From positions 1,240,001 through 1,304,000 of the forward strand of contig NZ_JBJXRG010000001.1 of assembly GCF_046254955.1 (NCBI RefSeq): a stretch of DNA of 64,000 bases, given 5' to 3'. The translations under genes and the position numbers were made by a program. Of this stretch, positions 42,652 to 51,091 are shown in pieces. Position 1 is the first letter of the stretch, and each line of letters begins with the position of its first letter. The notes under the pieces are model-generated. The model had not been told where the DNA came from. It made no database searches and was given only the letters and a program-made list of their open reading frames with translations. This DNA is from Qipengyuania_C sp046254955 (GTDB lineage Bacteria; Pseudomonadota; Alphaproteobacteria; Sphingomonadales; Sphingomonadaceae).

Positions 42652-45044
42652 ACATTCCTGCCCTGCGCAAAAGAGTTGCGGGTTGGGTCGGCGCGCAGAG
42701 GAAACGTCTGGGCGAGCGCGAATTGCCCGCCGCCTTGCGGGAGCTCCCCAAACCGAATTTGCCTGATATCACAGTGAGCAGGCGCGGGCTGATCGCAGGC
42801 GTTGCTGCCGGCGGGGGCTTGCTGGTCGCCTGGTCATTGCTGCCGCGCAGCTTTGCGCCAACGCTCGAGCCGGGAAGGGGAGAGCACGCTTTCAACGCCT
42901 GGCTCAAGATCGGCGAGGACGGGGTCGTTACCGTCGCGGTGCCGCAGCTGGAAATGGGCCAGGGTGTCACCACTATACTGCCGCAGATCATTGCGGTGGA
43001 ACTCGGCGCGGACTGGCGCCAGATCGCGGTCGAGCCGGTCCCGCCTTCGGGTGCCTATCCCAACATACCGCTCGCAAGCAAATGGTCACAGCTGTGGCAC
43101 GGCATGTTGCCCAATATCGGTGAAGGCCTGGAAGACTATCGCGCGCGCCGGTTTGCCGAGAGCGAGCGCTTCAACCTGACTGCCGATGGGACTTCGCTTG
43201 AAGCCTATGAAGGGCCTTGCCGGTTGGCCGCCGCCACGGCGCGGGGAATGCTGGCCGAAGCTGCGGCAGAGCGGTGGGATGTGGCGCCCGAGGAATGCGT
43301 GGTCAGCGCCGGGTTCGTGACCCATGGCGAGCGACGCGCCAGTTTTGGCGAGCTGGTAAGCGAAGCCGCGCTGCTTGATCCGCCCGATCCGCCGCCTTTG
43401 CGTCCAACCGCTTTTTCCGAAGAGCCGCTGCCCGGAGAAGGTGAAGGCGAGTCCGCTTTTCCGCGGCTGGACTTGCCGGCCAAGGTCGGCGGGAACTTGC
43501 TGTTCGCCGGAGATATCCGGCTTCCCGACATGGTCTATGCCGCGATCCGTCATGCACCGCATGGCGACAGCGAGCTGGTCGATTTCGATGCCAATACTGC
43601 GGCGAGTACGGAAGGTTTTGTAGGAGCCGTGAAGGCCAAGCGCTGGCTCGCCGCCGTTGGCAACAGCTGGTGGAGCGCAAATCTTGCGCTCGATGCGATG
43701 CGCCCGCGTTTCCGGTCACTGCAGCCGGTGGATTCGGTGGCGATGGAATCGCGCTTGAGCCAAGCCATCGAGACAGGCGAAGCGAGCCGGGTGAGTGAGC
43801 GGGGCGAGCCCGATGAGTTGCTCGTCACACCGAGCATGGCTGCGCGCTACGATGTGCATCCCGCGCTGCATGCGCCGCTGGAAACGGCCAGCGCGACCGC
43901 GCGGCTGGTCGATGGACGGCTGGAGCTGTGGATTGCCTCACAGGCACCCGAGCAGGCCCGCATTGCTGCGGGCCGTGCGATTGGTCTCTCCCCCGAAGAT
44001 GTCGTGCTTTACCCGGTGGCCGCAGGCGGCAGTTTCGACAGGCGGCTGGAGAATGACCATGCGATCGAGGTCGCGATCCTTTCGCAGGAGATCGGCCGTC
44101 CTGTCCAGCTGACTTGGTCTCGCTGGCAGGAACATCTCATGACACGCCCCAGCCCGCCGGTCGCGGCGCGTTTGAGCGCGAATGTGATTGAGGGAGAGGG
44201 AGCCATTTCCGCATGGCAGGCCCGGCTCGCACTTCCGCCCGTGATGCATGAATTCGGCGAGCGGTTATTCGACAATGCTACTGCAGTCGCCGCAATCGAG
44301 CGCAGCGAAGGCAAGGCCGATCCGCTCGCCTGCGAAGGCGCGTTCCCGATCTATGACATCCCTCATGTCGCGCTTGACCATGTGCCGCTGTCTCTGCCGC
44401 TCGCCGCCGGACGCATGCGCGGCAACGCGCATCGTTACACTGCTTTCTTCACCGAGAGCTTCATCGACGAGATCGCTGCAAGGCATGGCAAGGAGCGGCT
44501 GTCGTACCGCATCAGCATGCTTGCCGGAGACACACGGATGGTGGGCTGCTTGCGCCGAACCGCCGCGATCGCCGGATGGGAAGGCGGCAATGTCGGCCAG
44601 GGCGGGCAGGGCCTCGCCTGCCACCGGATCGGCAGTCGTGAGGCGGGAGGGCGCATTGCTTGCATTGCCGAAGCGCGCATGGGTGAAGGCGGGATCGTGG
44701 TCGACCGGCTGACGGCGGCGGTCGATATCGGGCGGATCGTTAATTTGGATATCGCGCGCCAGCAGATCGAAGGCGGCCTGTTGTTCGGACTCTCGCTCGC
44801 GCTGGCGCCGAAGCTCGACTACGAACGTGGCTTGCCTGGTGTCAGGCGCCTGTCAGATATGCGTATCCCGAGGCTGGCGCAGTGCCCCGAGATTACGGTC
44901 GATTTCCTCTCGAGCGATGAGCCCGCGGCTGATCCGGGAGAACTGGGCGTGGCGGTGGTCGCACCGGCACTTGCCAATGCCATCTATGCAGCGACAGGGA
45001 ATCGCTATCGTACGCTTCCGCTGCTAGCGGGCGATCCAGTATGA
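42636..45044 (+). CDS. Molybdopterin-binding subunit, IorB-like aldehyde/xanthine oxidase family
   Basis: An 802-aa molybdenum hydroxylase large subunit of the isoquinoline 1-oxidoreductase beta type. A twin-arginine-like element and hydrophobic stretch (SRRGLIAGVAAGGGLLVAW, about 48-66) suggests export or anchoring. Molybdopterin-binding segments are seen as QLEMGQGVTTILPQI and the C-terminal APALANAIYAATGNRYRTLP; the catalytic Glu position is retained in DPGELGVA. The usual small [2Fe-2S] IorA-like subunit is not adjacent. It overlaps mrp by 16 bases and hemH by four. Confidence 0.85.
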   Translation: MARRLDIPALRKRVAGWVGAQRKRLGERELPAALRELPKPNLPDITVSRRGLIAGVAAGGGLLVAWSLLPRSFAPTLEPGRGEHAFNAWLKIGEDGVVTVAVPQLEMGQGVTTILPQIIAVELGADWRQIAVEPVPPSGAYPNIPLASKWSQLWHGMLPNIGEGLEDYRARRFAESERFNLTADGTSLEAYEGPCRLAAATARGMLAEAAAERWDVAPEECVVSAGFVTHGERRASFGELVSEAALLDPPDPPPLRPTAFSEEPLPGEGEGESAFPRLDLPAKVGGNLLFAGDIRLPDMVYAAIRHAPHGDSELVDFDANTAASTEGFVGAVKAKRWLAAVGNSWWSANLALDAMRPRFRSLQPVDSVAMESRLSQAIETGEASRVSERGEPDELLVTPSMAARYDVHPALHAPLETASATARLVDGRLELWIASQAPEQARIAAGRAIGLSPEDVVLYPVAAGGSFDRRLENDHAIEVAILSQEIGRPVQLTWSRWQEHLMTRPSPPVAARLSANVIEGEGAISAWQARLALPPVMHEFGERLFDNATAVAAIERSEGKADPLACEGAFPIYDIPHVALDHVPLSLPLAAGRMRGNAHRYTAFFTESFIDEIAARHGKERLSYRISMLAGDTRMVGCLRRTAAIAGWEGGNVGQGGQGLACHRIGSREAGGRIACIAEARMGEGGIVVDRLTAAVDIGRIVNLDIARQQIEGGLLFGLSLALAPKLDYERGLPGVRRLSDMRIPRLAQCPEITVDFLSSDEPAADPGELGVAVVAPALANAIYAATGNRYRTLPLLAGDPV

Positions 45045-46063
45045 CTTGGCAAGATCAACAACTCCCCGCCCAGCACCCGCCGGTTCGCAGCGGGAAGGTC
45101 GGCCTGCTGCTGGTCAATCTTGGCACTCCCGATGCGCCAGAGCCCGGGGCAGTGAAGCGTTACCTCAAGCAATTCCTGTCCGACCGGCGGGTGGTGGAGA
45201 TCCCGCCGATTGCGTGGCAACCGATCCTGCGAGGCATCATTCTCAACACGCGGCCGAAGAAGTCCGCGCATGCCTACGCCCAGGTGTGGAGCGATGAGGG
45301 CTCGCCGCTGGCGGTCATAACGCGCAAGCAGGCTGAGGGGTTGCAACAGTTACTGGGTGAAGGCGTCGAGGTCGATTGGGCGATGCGCTACGGCTTTCCC
45401 TCGATCGAAGCGCTGCTGAAGATTATGCATGGGAATGGCTGCGATCGCATCCTCGTCGCCCCGCTCTATCCGCAATATTCGAGTGCCACGACCGCAACGG
45501 TTGTCGATGAGGTGGGCCGCGTGCTGGCCGATATGCGCTGGCAGCCTGCATTGCGGTACCTCCCGCCCTATCATGACGATCCGGCCTATATAGACGCGCT
45601 GGCCAAGAACATCGGCAGCCAGCTTGATGGGTTGTCTTTTGAGCCGGAAGTGCTGCTGCTGAGCTTCCATGGCATGCCGCAGCGCACGCTCGAGCTTGGG
45701 GATCCCTATCACTGCCATTGCCAGAAAACCGCGCGCTTGCTGGAAGAACTGCTGGGCCGCTCCGGATTGCGCATCGAAACAACCTTTCAGAGCCGCTTTG
45801 GCCGAGCCAAATGGCTGGAGCCTGCCACCGATACAACTCTGATTGCGGAAGCCGAGCGGGGGACCCGCAGGCTCGCGGTGGCAACCCCCGGCTTTTCCGC
45901 CGATTGCCTCGAAACGCTCGAAGAGATCGCCATCCAGGGCAAGGAGCAGTTTTGCGAGGCGGGCGGAACCGATTTCGCCGCGCTGGCTTGTCTCAACGAC
46001 TCCGATCCCGGCATGCAAATGCTCGAACAGATCATGCGCAGGGAACTTGCGGGCTGGATTTGA
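45041..46063 (+). CDS. hemH: Ferrochelatase
   Basis: It inserts Fe2+ into protoporphyrin IX, the last step of haem synthesis. The 340-aa protein shows LLLVNLGTPDAPEP at the start, APLYPQYSSATTATV, the active-site LLSFHGMPQRTLELGDPY and TTFQSRFGRAKWLEP. Its ATG overlaps the stop of the molybdoenzyme gene (ATGA). The P450 gene begins 41 bases after the stop, behind a perfect palindrome. Confidence 0.96.
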   Translation: MTWQDQQLPAQHPPVRSGKVGLLLVNLGTPDAPEPGAVKRYLKQFLSDRRVVEIPPIAWQPILRGIILNTRPKKSAHAYAQVWSDEGSPLAVITRKQAEGLQQLLGEGVEVDWAMRYGFPSIEALLKIMHGNGCDRILVAPLYPQYSSATTATVVDEVGRVLADMRWQPALRYLPPYHDDPAYIDALAKNIGSQLDGLSFEPEVLLLSFHGMPQRTLELGDPYHCHCQKTARLLEELLGRSGLRIETTFQSRFGRAKWLEPATDTTLIAEAERGTRRLAVATPGFSADCLETLEEIAIQGKEQFCEAGGTDFAALACLNDSDPGMQMLEQIMRRELAGWI

Positions 46064-46072
46064 CGTAACGAA

Positions 46073-46094
46073 TTACTTACATTGAAGTAAGTAA
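46073..46094. promoter_or_regulatory. Perfect inverted repeat ahead of the P450 gene, probable operator
   Basis: TTACTTAC (46073-46080), a 6-base spacer, then GTAAGTAA (46087-46094). It lies 10 bases before the P450 ATG. A possible -35, TTGACG (46060-46065), overlaps the hemH stop just upstream. The length and symmetry are typical of TetR-type sites; no TetR gene is adjacent. Confidence 0.65.
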
Positions 46095-46104
46095 AGGAAA
46101 ATCG

Positions 46105-47505
46105 ATGGCCACACTTGCAGCACATTCGCCGGTTGAAGCGCAGCCGGCCCACTGGACCGAGGGCAATCCCAGCGAAGCTGACCTCGCGCACATCCCGGGC
46201 GAGGCCGGGCTGCCGATCGTCGGCAATACCTTCAAGATGCTGGCCGATCCGCATGCCATGGCCCGCCGCATGGTCGAGACCTACGGCCCGGTCTACAAGA
46301 ACCGCGCTTTTGGCGGGTGGAATGTCGCGCTGATCGGAGCCGATGCGAACGAGCTCGTTCTGTTTGACAGACAGAAGCTTTTTTCGTCCGAGCAGGGATG
46401 GGGGCCGATCCTCGACCAGCTTTTCCCGCGCGGATTGATGCTGATGGATTTTGACCATCACCGCGCCGATCGCCGCGCGCTATCGATTGCTTTCAAGCCC
46501 GAACCGATGCGCCACTATTCCGGCGCGCTCAACCGCGGGATCGGGAAGGAAGTGGCGAACTGGGCAGGCGAAATGCTGTTCTATCCCAAGATCAAGCAAC
46601 TCACGCTCGATCTTGCCGCAGACAGCTTCATCGGCATTCCGTGGGGTCCCGAAGCTGACCGGATCAACGAAGCCTTCGTCGATATGGTGCAGGCCTCGGT
46701 CGCGCCCGTTCGCAAGCCTCTGCCGTTCACGCTGATGCGCAAGGGAGTCAAAGGCCGCGAGTTCCTGGTCGACTTTTTTACGCAGGAAACGCACAAGCGC
46801 CGCGAAGCAGGCGGCGGGCAGGATATGTTCAGCCAGTTCGCTAACGCCACGCATGAGGATGGCTCGTTGTTGGCGGTGGACGAAGTCGTCGATCACATGA
46901 ACTTCCTGATGATGGCCGCGCATGACACAATCACTTCCAGCGCGACCTCGCTGGTCTGGCTGCTGGCGAAGAACCCCGAATGGCAGGGCAAGCTGCGTGA
47001 CGAAATCATCGCCGTGACTGGCGGCCCGGATGCCCAGGGCAGGCCGCGTGATCTGGTTTACGAGGACCTGGGCAAGCTCGATCTCACCGAAATGGCTTTC
47101 AAGGAAGCACTGCGGATGGTGCCGCCGGTGCCCTCAACCCCGCGCCGCGCGCTGCGCGAGTTCGAATATGGCGGTTACCGCATTCCGGCCGGCACTCCGG
47201 TGGGCATCAACGCGCATTACGTCCATCATTCCGAAGAGCACTGGGAGGATCCTTACACCTTTGATCCGATGCGCTTCACGCCGGAGAAGGTGAAAGCGCG
47301 CCATAAATACGCCTGGGTGCCGTTCGGCGGAGGCGCACATATGTGTCTCGGTCTGCACTTCGCCTATATGCAGGTGAAGATCCTGATGGCGCAGCTGCTG
47401 CCGCAATACCGGATCGAAATCGCCGAGGGTTATGATCCGCAATGGCAGGCGTGGCCGATTCCCAAGCCGAAAGACGGCCTGAAGGTGGAATTCAAAGCTC
47501 TCTAG
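46105..47505 (+). CDS. Cytochrome P450
   Basis: A 466-aa haem monooxygenase. The I-helix carries AHDT (272-275), the K-helix ExxR is E334-R337 (KEALRMVP), the meander PxRF is present (DPMRF), and the haem-binding loop FGGGAHMCLG has Cys414. No signal or transmembrane anchor is seen. A good AAGGAAA site precedes the ATG. No ferredoxin or reductase gene is adjacent. Position directly after hemH could link haem supply to P450 expression. Substrate is unknown. Confidence 0.93.
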   Translation: MATLAAHSPVEAQPAHWTEGNPSEADLAHIPGEAGLPIVGNTFKMLADPHAMARRMVETYGPVYKNRAFGGWNVALIGADANELVLFDRQKLFSSEQGWGPILDQLFPRGLMLMDFDHHRADRRALSIAFKPEPMRHYSGALNRGIGKEVANWAGEMLFYPKIKQLTLDLAADSFIGIPWGPEADRINEAFVDMVQASVAPVRKPLPFTLMRKGVKGREFLVDFFTQETHKRREAGGGQDMFSQFANATHEDGSLLAVDEVVDHMNFLMMAAHDTITSSATSLVWLLAKNPEWQGKLRDEIIAVTGGPDAQGRPRDLVYEDLGKLDLTEMAFKEALRMVPPVPSTPRRALREFEYGGYRIPAGTPVGINAHYVHHSEEHWEDPYTFDPMRFTPEKVKARHKYAWVPFGGGAHMCLGLHFAYMQVKILMAQLLPQYRIEIAEGYDPQWQAWPIPKPKDGLKVEFKAL

Positions 47506-47660
47506 AAGTCGATCGCGATGCCGTTCTTGACCCAGTCGCCATAACGCGTCGGGCTGAGCTCTTCGTCAAGCTCGGGCGCAGCGGGCTCGGGCGGCGGATC
47601 ATTGCTCCAGTGCGCGGGCTTCTTGAAGTCCTTGGTCTTGTTCGGCTTGTCTTTTGCCAT
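47502..47660 (-). CDS. DUF1674 / succinate dehydrogenase assembly factor 4-like protein (52 aa)
   Basis: A very small protein ending PTRYGDWVKNGIAIDF, the hallmark of DUF1674, the family of SDHAF4 that protects the flavinylated SdhA subunit before assembly. The ATG at 47660 begins MAKDKPNKTKDF. A much longer open frame on the same strand extends into antisense of rsmB; that extension is rejected. It is not near sdh genes in this window. It is convergent with the P450 gene; the two ends overlap by four bases. Confidence 0.85.
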   Translation of the reverse strand: MAKDKPNKTKDFKKPAHWSNDPPPEPAAPELDEELSPTRYGDWVKNGIAIDF

Positions 47661-47717
47661 GGCTATAATGTGGAGCGGGTGGCGCAGGATTGCAATCGCA
47701 GATAGGGCGCATTCCTG

Positions 47718-48950
47718 ATGACGCATATTTCCGGTCTTCCCGCGCGGCGCGCGGCCTTGCAGATGCTTGATGCCGTATTGCGGCGCGGGGAAACGCTCGA
47801 CCAGGCATTTGGCCCGGCCACACGGCAGGTGCGCGGTTTTGCCGACAAGGCTTTGGCGCGCGCGATCGCTGGCGAAGTGCTGCGCTGGCTGGTCGATTTC
47901 GATGTTCTGATAGATAGCGCGACTAAGCAGGCGCTGCCGGCCGATGCCAAGCCGCGCATGGTGCTGCGGATGATGTTGGCGCAATGGCTGCGCCTCGATA
48001 CGCCGCCGCATGCGGTGATCGCAACGGCCCTGCCGCTCTTGTCGGGTGGACCCAAGCGGCTTGCCCATGGTGTGTTTTCGACGCTGACCCGAGGCGAAGT
48101 CACCTTGCCGCACAATCCCACGTTGCCGCCTGACGTGGCGGTACGGTGGGGCGAACGCTCGGAAGCGATTGCAGCCGGTCTGGCGCTGCCCCCACCGCTC
48201 GACCTGACGCTGCGCGATGCGGGTGAGACACAACGCTGGGCGAACGAACTTTCAGGCGACAGCCTGATGCCTGGCCATGTGCGCATCGCGCGGGGAGCGG
48301 GCGTCGAAGGCCTGCCCGGCTTCAAAGATGGCACTTGGTGGGTGCAGGATCTCGCCGCATCGCTCCCGGCGCGTTTGCTCGGAGCGGGCGACGGCAAGCA
48401 TGTGCTCGATCTGTGCGCAGCGCCCGGCGGCAAGACGCTGCAACTGGCCGCTGCCGGATGGAAGGTGACCGCGCTCGATATGAGCAAGCGGCGCTTGGCG
48501 CTGCTGAAAGACAATCTCAAGCGGACGGGGCTTTCTGCCTCACCTGTTCGCGCCGATGCGCTGACCTGGCAGCCCAAGCACCAGTTCGATGCAATACTGC
48601 TCGACGCCCCGTGCACCGCCACAGGCACCTGCCGCCGCCATCCCGATGTCATCCACCGGATTGGTCCGCGCCAGATCGAGGAGATGGCCGAGCTTCAGGC
48701 CAAGCTGCTCCAACGCGCTCAGGAGTGGCTCAAACCCGGCGGAACGCTCGTCTACGCTGTCTGCTCGCTTGAGGATGAGGAGGGTGCGGAGCAGGCCAGA
48801 AAGGTCTCGCTCGCATTGGATCCTATCAAGTCGGAGGACTTGCCTGAAGGTCTTACTCCAACTGCAGAAGGCTGGCTGAGAACCGATCCCGGAATGGCGG
48901 CCGAGCATGGCGGTCTCGACGGGTTCTTCATAGCGCGCTGGACGAAGTGA
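47718..48950 (+). CDS. rsmB: 16S rRNA cytosine-C5 methyltransferase, RsmB family
   Basis: A 410-aa protein with an N-terminal NusB-like domain (1-140: PARRAALQMLDAVLRRGETLD) and a C-terminal SAM-dependent methyltransferase. The SAM site is LDLCAAPGGKTLQLA, motif IV is LLDAPCTATGTCRRHPDV, and the catalytic Cys motif is VYAVCSLEDEEG. It is expected to methylate C967 of 16S rRNA by homology. Divergent from the DUF1674 gene. Confidence 0.9.
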   Translation: MTHISGLPARRAALQMLDAVLRRGETLDQAFGPATRQVRGFADKALARAIAGEVLRWLVDFDVLIDSATKQALPADAKPRMVLRMMLAQWLRLDTPPHAVIATALPLLSGGPKRLAHGVFSTLTRGEVTLPHNPTLPPDVAVRWGERSEAIAAGLALPPPLDLTLRDAGETQRWANELSGDSLMPGHVRIARGAGVEGLPGFKDGTWWVQDLAASLPARLLGAGDGKHVLDLCAAPGGKTLQLAAAGWKVTALDMSKRRLALLKDNLKRTGLSASPVRADALTWQPKHQFDAILLDAPCTATGTCRRHPDVIHRIGPRQIEEMAELQAKLLQRAQEWLKPGGTLVYAVCSLEDEEGAEQARKVSLALDPIKSEDLPEGLTPTAEGWLRTDPGMAAEHGGLDGFFIARWTK

Positions 48951-49049
48951 ATTCCGGCAACAATTTTTCGCAGGGATGTAACCTCGCTTCGCTGCCGTGC
49001 GTATCCTCGTGAAATCAAGTATCGAACCCGAGGGCCAGGGAGGCCTGCC

Positions 49050-49541
49050 ATGAAGAAGATCATCCTGCTTGCAATCACTCACCTGGGAGCAATAGCCATC
49101 GGCTTCGCTGCCGGGGTATTCTTTCTTCCCATCCTTACCGCGCCGCCTGCGCCCGAGGCAGCCGAACTCGAAGAGCGCGCCGCTGCCGCGCAATATTCGG
49201 CCAAGCTGACCCGCGAGCTGCGCGGTAGTGACGCGCTACATTGGGGCGAGGGCACGATCAGCATCTCCGCAACGTCGATCTCGCATCAGGGTGAATTGGC
49301 TCCGGGTCCCGACTACTTCGTCTATCTCACCAAGGAGTTCGTAGAGGATGAAGGCGAGTTCGCCGGGACGAAGAGCGAGGCTGTCCGTGTCGGCGCGGTG
49401 AAAAGTTTTGACGGGTTCATTCTCGACATCCCCGAAGGCGTGAACATCGAGGATTACACAACCGTGGTGATCTGGTGCGAAAGCTTCGGCGAATTCATCA
49501 CCGCGGCGCAGTATCGCGAACTCGCGTCTTCTACGAGTTAG
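49050..49541 (+). CDS. DM13 domain exported protein
   Basis: A 163-aa protein with an N-terminal signal or anchor helix (LLAITHLGAIAIGFAAGVFFLPIL) and a DM13 domain ending in GPDYFVYLT and DYTTVVIWCESFGEFITAAQYR. The single conserved Cys in VIWCESF is characteristic of DM13, a domain proposed to act in electron transfer on hydroxylase-type systems. That function is a proposal from domain studies, not shown here. GGGAGG precedes the start. Confidence 0.85.
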   Translation: MKKIILLAITHLGAIAIGFAAGVFFLPILTAPPAPEAAELEERAAAAQYSAKLTRELRGSDALHWGEGTISISATSISHQGELAPGPDYFVYLTKEFVEDEGEFAGTKSEAVRVGAVKSFDGFILDIPEGVNIEDYTTVVIWCESFGEFITAAQYRELASSTS

Positions 49542-49565
49542 AGCACCTCTGCGCTGTCGGATCTA

Positions 49566-50393
49566 TCAGCCGGTTTCGAAGCGCAGCGTAACTTCCGAAC
49601 AGTCGCGGTCGAGCTGGCTGACAGTCAAGTGCACTGTGCCGTCTTCCCGCCCGGAAACGGTCAGCGTGAACGGGGTCCCCAACTCGACATAGCGGTTCAT
49701 CGCCATCTCGCCGCCAGTAATACGGTGCGGAGTCCCGCCCATCAGCAAGGTGAGCATCTGCCGCGCACTTTCAGACAGGTGCGTCGCGTTAACGTGATCG
49801 CCTGATCCGCCAATGAATCTGTTTCCCGGCATGAAGCCGTTTTCCTTGGTGATCAGGGCAACCGCCTTTGGCGGCGAGACGTCTGCCAATGGCGACAAGA
49901 ACCTGCGTTCGCCTTCTTCAAGCGCTAGAGCCTCGCGATTAGCATAGGCGAATGCAGCAGCAATCGCATTCCGCCGCGCCTCTTCCTTTGCCGGCTCGCG
50001 CCATTTTTCGAAGTCGCGCGTGCGAAAGACCACACCCTTGCCGCGCATGCGCACAATCAACTGGTCGTCGCAGTCGAACAGGCTCGTTACAAATCCGAAG
50101 CTTTCGTCGGTTGCCCGCGCGTATTCTCCGCGCACTGCCTGGCTTACGTCCGGGCTGCCGAATTCCCAATCGGTCCAGACCATCGCGGTCCATTTGTCCT
50201 GCTCGATCCGGTCGAGAGCTTGCGAACCTTCGACGGCGGTCCAGTAATTCTGTGTTTGCACCACCGCCGGATGGTGTGGGTGCAATGCCAGCCAAGGCCA
50301 CATCTCCTGATCCTGCGAGCAAGTGAAGGACACCGTGCCATCAACGGCTACCTTGCGATCGTGCGTATAAATCTTGCCCGGAGCGCTTTGCAT
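49566..50393 (-). CDS. Conserved hypothetical protein, possible AfsA-like hotdog fold
   Basis: A soluble 275-aa protein that I cannot place with certainty. The C-terminal half contains GGSGDHVNATHLSESARQM followed by strand-rich sequence, which resembles the hotdog-helix motif (DHV...LLEAARQ) of AfsA/ScbA-type butenolide synthases. The N-terminal half contains WPWLALHPHHP and a pattern that may be a second, degenerate hotdog. No signal peptide is seen. It lies between a DM13 gene and msrA, 44 bases from msrA on the same strand. Acyl-thioester binding is inference. Confidence 0.55.
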   Translation of the reverse strand: MQSAPGKIYTHDRKVAVDGTVSFTCSQDQEMWPWLALHPHHPAVVQTQNYWTAVEGSQALDRIEQDKWTAMVWTDWEFGSPDVSQAVRGEYARATDESFGFVTSLFDCDDQLIVRMRGKGVVFRTRDFEKWREPAKEEARRNAIAAAFAYANREALALEEGERRFLSPLADVSPPKAVALITKENGFMPGNRFIGGSGDHVNATHLSESARQMLTLLMGGTPHRITGGEMAMNRYVELGTPFTLTVSGREDGTVHLTVSQLDRDCSEVTLRFETG

Positions 50394-50437
50394 CCTGCCA
50401 CTCTAAGCCCAGACGCGGCTTCGGGACAAGCGGTCGA

Positions 50438-50980
50438 TCAGTCAGCCTTGACCTTGGCCTGGTAGCTCTTGCGCAGCTTGGCAAGCTTGGGCGGGATCGT
50501 CGCCAGACAGTAAGGATTGCGCTGGCCTTCGCCTTCCCAATATTCCTGGTGATAGTCCTCTGCCGGATACCACTGGGTCGGCGCCTCGATCGTGGTGACC
50601 GCACGCTGCCCGGCGTTTTCCTCGTTCCAGCGAGCAATCGCCGCTTCGGCTTCAGCCTTCTGCACCTCATCGAGTGGAAAGAATGCCGAGCGGTACTGCG
50701 TGCCGATGTCGTTGCCCTGCCGGTTGAGCTGGGTCGGATCGTGCGTGCCGAGAAAAATATCGAATACTTCGGCAACCGAGATAACATCAGGATCGAACGT
50801 GACACGGATCGCTTCGGCATGGCCGGTGCTGCCCGAACATACCTCGCGGTAGGTCGGATCGGCGGTATGGCCGCCGATATAGCCCGATTCGACTTCGCTT
50901 ACTCCGATCACATCGCGGAACACCGCCTCGGTGCACCAGAAACATCCGCCTGCGATGATTGCCTGCTGTGTAGTTGCCAT
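50438..50980 (-). CDS. msrA: Peptide-methionine (S)-S-oxide reductase
   Basis: It reduces methionine-S-sulfoxide. In 180 aa the catalytic GGCFWC motif has Cys13, followed by GYIGGHTADPTYREVCSGSTGHAEA and FFxxHDPTQLNRQGNDIGTQYRS-like family signatures. The start at 50980 has AAGGAG upstream; the longer frame is rejected. The partner msrB lies at 35.2 kb. Confidence 0.95.
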   Translation of the reverse strand: MATTQQAIIAGGCFWCTEAVFRDVIGVSEVESGYIGGHTADPTYREVCSGSTGHAEAIRVTFDPDVISVAEVFDIFLGTHDPTQLNRQGNDIGTQYRSAFFPLDEVQKAEAEAAIARWNEENAGQRAVTTIEAPTQWYPAEDYHQEYWEGEGQRNPYCLATIPPKLAKLRKSYQAKVKAD

Positions 50981-51091
50981 TCGTCGAAACTCCTTGTTCG
51001 CCGAACAGATAGGTATTCTCGGCGCGCTTGTCATCGCACTGTCATTGCGTCAGGACAGGGGCATCACATTGAAGATAGAGGGACATCTCAA

